A stretch of 19,466 nucleotides of DNA from Bacillota bacterium (GTDB lineage Bacteria; Bacillota; Clostridia; Peptostreptococcales; Anaerovoracaceae), in the NCBI GenBank assembly GCA_016284575.1, contig JAEEPD010000139.1, positions 1 to 19,466 on the forward strand, in the 5' to 3' direction. The first letter of the stretch is position 1; each line of letters opens with the position of its first letter. The position numbers were made by a program, and so were the translations under genes. Below are positions 15,480 to 19,466 of the stretch, in pieces. The notes below the pieces were generated by a model, which made no database searches, was not told the DNA's origin, and saw only the letters and a program-made list of their open reading frames with translations.

Positions 15480-16235
15480 ATGTATTCGAACAGGATGACA
15501 AAGCAGCTGAGCGTACTTCCCAGCTTTTCCGATTACAGCAGCGGACTGGGACTGTACAGCATCTTCAATATTTTTCAGGACCTGGCGGGGGAGCATGCCT
15601 GCCAGATAGGCGTGGGCGCCGTGGACCTGCGTAAAAAGGGCATGGTCTGGGTCATCGCCAAGACCCGGCTTAAGATATGCGGCCCCCTGCCGGGCATCAC
15701 AGAATATTTCGATGCTCTCACCTGGCCGGGAAAGCATAAGGGTATAGTGGATCCCCGTTACTACAGGCTCTCTCAGAACGGCAGGGTATTCGCCGAGGGC
15801 AAGAGCGAATGGGTGGTGCTTAATGAGGACTCTCAGAAGATGGTCAATTTCGACAACATCTTTCCAGAGAACTTTGAGTTTTATGAAGAAGAGGCTGCGC
15901 CCGGCAGATTCGGCCGCATCGACCCGGATTTTGAGGGCTGCCCGGTCCTTGGAGGCCACAGGATAAAGTCCACGGATGTGGATTTTGTAGGCCACATGAA
16001 CAATGTTGCCTATGTGAGGGCGGTTGAAAACTGCCTGTCCAGGGAACAGCTCAATGCCCTTAAAATCAGGACTATAGACATACATTACAAGCGTCAGAGC
16101 TATGAAGGGGAACAGCTGGTCTTCCGCTTCAGAAAGGCTGAAGGAGGCTACGAGCTTGGAGCCTTCGTCGATGACAGGAACGTGCTGCTGGCAAGGATAG
16201 AGCTGGCAGAGCAGGGGAGCGCTGATGAAGCATAA
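15480..16235 (+). CDS. Acyl-ACP thioesterase (FatA-like, double hotdog)
   Basis: A 251-residue protein with two hotdog folds (about residues 5-130 and 150-245). The second carries DFVGHMNNVAYVRAVE (168-183), the catalytic segment of acyl-ACP thioesterases, with Asp168, His172 and Asn174. The first has FSDYSSGLGLYSIFNIFQDLAG-type substrate-binding helix, also typical. It releases fatty acids from acyl carrier protein in the cytosol; in anaerobic Bacillota this may tune membrane lipids or supply acyl groups. The start at 15480 has AGAGGG upstream; an in-frame ATG at 15495 is possible. The last 11 bases overlap the VanZ-like gene, indicating coupled translation. Confidence 0.85.
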   Translation: MYSNRMTKQLSVLPSFSDYSSGLGLYSIFNIFQDLAGEHACQIGVGAVDLRKKGMVWVIAKTRLKICGPLPGITEYFDALTWPGKHKGIVDPRYYRLSQNGRVFAEGKSEWVVLNEDSQKMVNFDNIFPENFEFYEEEAAPGRFGRIDPDFEGCPVLGGHRIKSTDVDFVGHMNNVAYVRAVENCLSREQLNALKIRTIDIHYKRQSYEGEQLVFRFRKAEGGYELGAFVDDRNVLLARIELAEQGSADEA

Positions 16236-16671
16236 GAAGGCAGCGCTTACAGTTTTATATATTCTGGATATTCTGTGGGTGCTTTTCATATTCGGCAGGT
16301 CCATGAAGCCGGCTCCGGAGTCCTCCCTTGAAAGCGACTGGATCCTGAACCTGGTGCATATCTTTATCCCCTCCGCCACAGAGCATTTTGTGCGGAAGCT
16401 GGCCCATTTTACAGAATTCGGGATACTGGGCCTTCTGGTAAGCCTTACAGAGTCCATGAGAAGCTCTGAGAGCCGCGTCATTGCCGCCGGATCCCTTTTC
16501 GGCCTTGCAGTTGCCATATGCGATGAGCTGATACAGCTTACGAGTCCCGGCCGAAGCTGCCAGATAAGCGATATGCTGCTGGATTTTTCCGGAGCTCTTG
16601 CCGCAAGCCTTTTCGTTTGGGCTCTGCTTTGGCTCATTCGGAAGAAAAGGACTGATGCGGACCATATATGA
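16225..16671 (+). CDS. VanZ-like membrane protein
   Basis: This 148-residue protein has about four membrane segments (residues 7-24, 62-78, 84-101, 122-140). The VanZ pattern is present: FGRSM after helix 1, RKLAHFTEFGILGLL (about 58-72), CDELIQL (98-104), PGR and a D-x3-D-x2-G motif (SDMLLDFSG). VanZ in the vancomycin cluster gives low-level teicoplanin resistance, but most VanZ-like proteins have no known role. The start lies inside the thioesterase gene (11-base overlap), so the two are co-expressed, hinting at a link with membrane lipid or envelope composition (inference). Confidence 0.85.
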   Translation: MKHKKAALTVLYILDILWVLFIFGRSMKPAPESSLESDWILNLVHIFIPSATEHFVRKLAHFTEFGILGLLVSLTESMRSSESRVIAAGSLFGLAVAICDELIQLTSPGRSCQISDMLLDFSGALAASLFVWALLWLIRKKRTDADHI

Positions 16672-16684
16672 TAGGGGCTGAACA

Positions 16685-16881
16685 AAATAAAAAGCGCAGG
16701 AGATGTTCCTGCGTTTTTTAATGCACGGCTGACCAGATCTTTGACCCCACACCTGCCTTTACCGGATTTTCCGAGGACTTACTTCTAAGCTATGCCATGA
16801 TCACGCCCGCCTTCTGCGTGCGCTTACGTGGGTCCCTTTGCCCATAGCTGGCCTGGACTTGCAATCTCAGACCCGTGCACA
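16685..16881 (-). ncRNA. Candidate structured non-coding RNA (6S-like architecture)
   Basis: Between two convergent genes lies an unassigned stretch with its own apparent transcription unit on the minus strand. Promoter-like TTGCAG (16916-16911), 17-base spacer, TAAAAT (16893-16888); start near 16881. The 5' end pairs with the 3' end: TGCACGG/CCGTGCA (16722-16728 with 16873-16879) plus CTGA/TCAG (16729-16732 with 16867-16870). Inside is an imperfect stem: AGCTATG/CATAGCT (16788-16794, 16843-16849), CCATG/CGTGG (16795-16799, 16827-16831) and CACGC/GCGTG (16802-16806, 16816-16820). The 3' end is a hairpin with a TTTTTATTTT tail (16713-16684). The closing stem, large asymmetric bubble, terminal stem and about 195-nt size resemble 6S RNA, but no sequence match is claimed. 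Confidence 0.5.
16695..16719 (+). terminator. Terminator after vanZ, also usable by the minus-strand RNA
   Basis: A 7-bp stem, CGCAGGA with TCCTGCG, a 5-nt loop and TTTTTT on the plus strand. On the minus strand the same stem is followed by CTTTTTATTTTG, so it could end the candidate non-coding RNA. Confidence 0.85.
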
Positions 16882-16905
16882 AGGGGCATTTTACAGCAAA
16901 ATAAA

Positions 16906-16933
16906 GCGGCCTGCAAGAAAAATCGCAGGCCGC
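16906..16933 (-). terminator. Terminator after the aminotransferase gene
   Basis: A 9-bp stem, GCGGCCTGC with GCAGGCCGC, around a 10-nt loop, 21 bases after the aminotransferase stop. The minus-strand tail is TTTATTTTG. The proposed -35 of the non-coding RNA overlaps its distal arm. Confidence 0.8.
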
Positions 16934-16953
16934 AGTTTTAATCTTCCGGTATT

Positions 16954-18240
16954 TTACTTTGTGAGCTGCTCAAGAGCCGCAAGCCTTAAGGCTACGCAGA
17001 ACACATCGAGAGCCTTCTTAAGCTCCTTGATGGAGGGATAGCTGGGGGCGATACGGATATTGCGGTCCCTTGGATCCTTTCCGTAGGGGAAGGTGGCACC
17101 CGCATTGGTCAGCACCACGCCTGCCTCCTTGCAGAGCTCCCAGGTCCTCTTTGCCAGGCCGTCAGCGGTATCCAGACTGATGAAGTAGCCTCCCTTAGGA
17201 TGCTTCCACTCGGCTATTCCAAGAGGTGCAATCTCCCTTTCCAGAGCCTCGTGTACCGCATCGAACTTGGGCTTCATTATTTCAGCATGCTTCTTCATCA
17301 GGGCGATGGTATGCTCCTTGTCCCTCAGATAGCGTACATGGCGCAGCTGATTTGTCTTGTCGTAGCTGATGGTCTGTATGCCTATGAGCTTCAGCATATA
17401 TTTCATGTTGTCCTCGCTGCATGCAAAGACGGAGATGCCTGTGCCGGGGAAGGTTATCTTGGAGGTGGAAGCGAATTCGAAGACCATGTCGCCCCGTCCG
17501 GCAGCCTTGCAGAGGCTCAGAATGTCGGGGAAGGGGACGTAGTCACCATCGAATTCGTGTACGCAGTAGGCGTTGTCCCACATAATGGTGAAGTCAGGAG
17601 CTGCGGGCTTCAGGTTTGCCATGCGCAGTATGGTCTCAAGGCTGTAGGTGACGCCGTCCGGATTTGAATATTTGGGCACGCACCAGATGCCCTTTACCGC
17701 TGGATCCTTCACCGCTTCCTCAACAGCGTCCATGTCAGGGCCATTTTCGGTCATCTCGATGTTGATCATCTCGAAACCGAAGCTCTGGGTGATGGCAAAA
17801 TGGCGGTCATAGCCCGGAACAGGGCAGAGGAACTTGAGCTTTTCCTCCTTGCACCAGGGCCTCTCGCTGTGAAGAAGGCCATGGGTGTAGGCCTTGGCGA
17901 TGGTGTCGTACATAAGAGTAAGGCTGGAATTACCGCCCACAAAGCACTGCTCCATCCTGCATCCCAAAAGCTCGGCGAAGAACCTCTTGGCGCTGGGCAC
18001 GCCAGAGAGCTGTCCATAGTTTCTTGCGTCTATGTCGCCGTCATAGCAGAGCTCGGAACGGGTGAGGGCTGTCAGAATATCGCTCACCATATCCAGCTGC
18101 TGGGTGCTGGGCTTGCCTCTGGACATGTCCAGCTTAAGTCCCATGGACTTGTATTCCTGATATATCTTTTCTACGGCTTCCTTTTCTGCTTTGAGCTCGG
18201 CAGGTGTCAGCTGACTGTAGGGCTTTTTAATGTCGCTCAT
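16954..18240 (-). CDS. Class I aminotransferase, aspartate aminotransferase type Ic
   Basis: A 428-residue PLP enzyme matching the MocR-type/class Ic aspartate aminotransferase group: N-terminal LDMSRGKPSTQQLDM (38-51), a GGNSSLTLMYD phosphate-site segment (102-112), CPVPGYDRHF (139-148), VPKYSNPDGVTYS (188-200), DNAYCVHEF (222-230), the PLP lysine Lys261 in STSKITFPGTG, and the carboxylate-binding Arg396 in RIAPSYP. It would transfer the amino group between an amino acid, probably aspartate, and 2-oxoglutarate. The start has AAAAAGGAGTTTGTC upstream. It is a single-gene unit ending at its own terminator, with an AT-rich upstream region. Confidence 0.88.
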   Translation of the reverse strand: MSDIKKPYSQLTPAELKAEKEAVEKIYQEYKSMGLKLDMSRGKPSTQQLDMVSDILTALTRSELCYDGDIDARNYGQLSGVPSAKRFFAELLGCRMEQCFVGGNSSLTLMYDTIAKAYTHGLLHSERPWCKEEKLKFLCPVPGYDRHFAITQSFGFEMINIEMTENGPDMDAVEEAVKDPAVKGIWCVPKYSNPDGVTYSLETILRMANLKPAAPDFTIMWDNAYCVHEFDGDYVPFPDILSLCKAAGRGDMVFEFASTSKITFPGTGISVFACSEDNMKYMLKLIGIQTISYDKTNQLRHVRYLRDKEHTIALMKKHAEIMKPKFDAVHEALEREIAPLGIAEWKHPKGGYFISLDTADGLAKRTWELCKEAGVVLTNAGATFPYGKDPRDRNIRIAPSYPSIKELKKALDVFCVALRLAALEQLTK

Positions 18241-18541
18241 GACAAACTCCTTTTTGAAATTTCTATATATAATAAAATTCTTATAACAATTATTAGCGAA
18301 AACTATTATATACTTCTTTTGGCATTTTTATTATATCATATTGAGATTGTTGTTATCGATTTTATTTTTAATGTATATTATTAGTGAAATATAATAAAAG
18401 AAGCGTATAATGAATATAGTACACAAAAAACTGCTTATATTGACTGTACTGCATCAATGTTGTATATTATATGTGAACCGGTTCACTTACCGGCTGCCTT
18501 GTACTTTAGTGTTATATCAGCAGCATTGAAGGGAGGGAAAA
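18241..18541. promoter_or_regulatory. AT-rich divergent regulatory region between aminotransferase and tetR
   Basis: About 300 bases without a gene. Several TATAAT-like sequences lie on the minus strand for the aminotransferase, including an extended -10 TGATATAAT (18338-18330). A near-repeat TATTAGYGAAA occurs at 18291-18301 and 18379-18389, and TATATACTTCTTTT (18307-18320 region) has an imperfect inverted copy AAAAGAAGCGTATA (18397-18410 region). The right end carries the tetR promoter and operator listed separately. Confidence 0.5.
18440..18486 (+). promoter_or_regulatory. tetR promoter with 14-bp palindromic operator at the transcription start
   Basis: TTGACT (18440-18445), 17-base spacer, TATATT (18463-18468) preceded by TG. 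The perfect palindrome GTGAACCGGTTCAC (18473-18486) covers the predicted start near 18475. This is the form and place expected for a TetR-type self-repressing operator. Confidence 0.8.
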
Positions 18542-19069
18542 ATGCCGAAATACATAGCTAATTTAAGGGAAAGAATAACCGAAACGGCCAGAAGGCAGCT
18601 TCTTGACGGCGGTTATTCCGCAATGACTATCAGATCGATATCCGAGGAATGCGGCATAGCTGTCGGCACTGTTTATAATTATTACAAATCCAAGGACGAC
18701 ATCATAGCGACCTTCATGCTGGCGGACTGGCTTGAAATAACCGCGGATATGAAAAAGAACGTGGATGCTGCACAAAGCCCCGGCGAGGCTGTGGATGCCG
18801 TAAATGCAGGCCTGGAGAAATTCATCTCCATATACAGCAGTCTCCCTGAGGATGAAAAGGCCAGAGCAAGCTTCGGCGCCGCAGGTCCAAAGTGGCATTT
18901 AAAGCTGCGTTCCCAGCTGGCAGGTATACTCAAGCCCTGTTGCGAAAGGTGGGCCAGATGCTACACCGATGAATTCGAGGATTTCATAGCTGCCGAGATA
19001 CTGGCAATGACCACAGAGGGCAAATACAAAAAGCACCGGCTTCACCTGCTGGAGCATTTTCAGGAGTAG
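18542..19069 (+). CDS. TetR/AcrR-family transcriptional regulator
   Basis: A 175-residue protein with the TetR DNA-binding domain at residues 9-55: ITETARRQLLDGGYSAMTIRSI then the helix-turn-helix ISEECGIAVGTVYNYYKSKDDI. The C-terminal part (60-175) is helical and, as usual, not conserved enough to name a ligand; it is on the short side for the family. It is preceded by GGGAGGG and a promoter whose start is covered by a perfect palindrome, so autorepression is likely. No clear partner gene lies downstream in the same direction apart from a decayed phosphatase remnant, so other targets may lie elsewhere. Confidence 0.9.
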   Translation: MPKYIANLRERITETARRQLLDGGYSAMTIRSISEECGIAVGTVYNYYKSKDDIIATFMLADWLEITADMKKNVDAAQSPGEAVDAVNAGLEKFISIYSSLPEDEKARASFGAAGPKWHLKLRSQLAGILKPCCERWARCYTDEFEDFIAAEILAMTTEGKYKKHRLHLLEHFQE

Positions 19070-19088
19070 CTCTCACAAAGCAATAAAG

Positions 19089-19111
19089 CCCGCCCCTTGG
19101 GGCGGGTTTTT
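19089..19111 (+). terminator. Intrinsic terminator after tetR
   Basis: CCCGCC with GGCGGG (pairing can extend to 8 bp across a CCTTGG apex), followed by TTTTT, 19 bases after the tetR stop. Confidence 0.88.
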
Positions 19112-19125
19112 GATTGTGAAGATAA

Positions 19126-19393
19126 CGGATTCGTATTTATTCCTCCGCTGCGGATCCCAAGGCGCCGGAGATCGCAGCTGAGCTTGACCTTATAGGAAAT
19201 GTTCAGGATGTGCTGCTGTCTGTCAACAGCAATCTTAAAAGCCTTGCATCCATTTACGTAGCCACACCCGGATGCTTCTCCTGTGCAGCTTCTTGGCAAT
19301 GTGCGGGCGGCTGTGGACAGGTTTACAGGCGATACGGAGCAGTTTGACGATCTTACCATGCTTGGCCTGGAATACAGGGGGCCGCAGAGCTGA
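19126..19393 (+). pseudogene. Remnant of a SpoIIE-type PP2C sensor phosphatase with internal deletion
   Basis: Two coding fragments in different frames lie side by side. The first (from about 19126 to 19270) reads PEIAAELDLIGNVQDVLLSV followed by NSNLKSLASIYVATPG, which resembles the extracellular sensor domain of SpoIIE-type regulatory phosphatases. The second (about 19262-19393) reads PVQLLGNVRAAVDRFTGDTE and then QFDDLTMLGLEYRGPQS before a TGA; GDxxQFDDxTML is the C-terminal signature of PP2C/SpoIIE phosphatases. The junction near 19265-19280 shifts frame, so the middle of the gene (membrane span, HAMP and most of the catalytic domain) is gone. No start codon with a ribosome binding site is seen. 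The family identity is confident for the second part, less so for the first. Confidence 0.6.
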
Positions 19394-19466
19394 AGCAGAT
19401 AAACAGATGATATGAGGGTTATAGGACAAAACGTGTTGGTGACTAGTTCCACAAAATAGGGAAATC
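19394..19466. other. Unassigned right end
   Basis: No gene, terminator or convincing promoter is seen in the last 73 bases. Any feature here would need sequence beyond the window. Confidence 0.3.

Noticed and set aside
15456..16685. A 409-codon open frame on the minus strand across the thioesterase and vanZ genes
   Set aside because: It spans two well supported overlapping genes on the other strand and has no family features; it is an artefact of the codon bias.
16720..16905. RNase P RNA, tmRNA or SRP RNA in the vanZ/aminotransferase gap
   Set aside because: The stretch is too short for RNase P or tmRNA and lacks their conserved core sequences and the SRP GGAAG-type apical motif; a 6S-like or new RNA remains possible.
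19060..19452. A 130-codon open frame on the minus strand at the right end
   Set aside because: It runs through the tetR terminator and opposite the phosphatase remnant, with no start signal or motif.
1..19466. tRNA genes, CRISPR arrays, transposases or integrases
   Set aside because: No cloverleaf, regularly spaced repeats, or recombinase motifs were seen on either strand.

Overview
The window looks like a chromosomal segment of an anaerobic, low-to-mid GC Clostridia-type Bacillota. This is inferred from strong AGGAGG ribosome binding sites, many short intrinsic terminators with T-tracts, DUF5058-like, VanZ-like and YerC/TrpR-like families, and a remnant of a SpoIIE-type phosphatase. No rRNA, tRNA, CRISPR array, insertion sequence or prophage gene was seen.

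Left part (1-4890): a minus-strand operon running from an M20D amidohydrolase (starting at 3828) through a structured intergenic element (2493-2613), a DUF5058-like membrane protein, a second polytopic membrane protein and a cytosolic C39-like cysteine hydrolase, which ends at a strong hairpin. A second C39-like paralogue starts beyond that hairpin and leaves the window at base 1. A divergent LysR regulator shares a short intergenic region containing a perfect 12-bp palindrome. The set reads as a LysR-controlled uptake and hydrolysis system for an N-acyl amino acid or small peptide; the substrate is unknown.

Centre-left (4900-9000): a minus-strand cluster of a YerC/TrpR-like repressor, a phenylacetate-CoA-ligase-type enzyme and a tandem ACT-domain protein, which together suggest aromatic-acid metabolism under amino-acid control. 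Divergent to it, behind a near-consensus promoter, is a second acyl-CoA synthetase.

Centre (9000-13750): a D-2-hydroxyacid dehydrogenase, a LysR regulator, and divergent from that an EamA transporter followed by a long, atypical tryptophanase-like beta-eliminating lyase.

Right part (13750-19466): a sodium:solute symporter; a divergent FatA-like acyl-ACP thioesterase translationally overlapped with a VanZ-like protein; a probable structured non-coding RNA on the minus strand between vanZ and a class Ic aspartate aminotransferase; a TetR regulator with a perfect 14-bp operator over its own predicted transcription start; and a decayed SpoIIE-type phosphatase.

The common thread is amino-acid and aryl/acyl-acid metabolism (lyase, aminotransferase, 2-hydroxyacid dehydrogenase, two CoA ligases, amidohydrolase, transporters), with each small unit under its own local regulator. 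The best candidates for something undescribed are the C39/M20/membrane operon with its internal structured RNA, and the non-coding RNA candidate at about 16685-16881.
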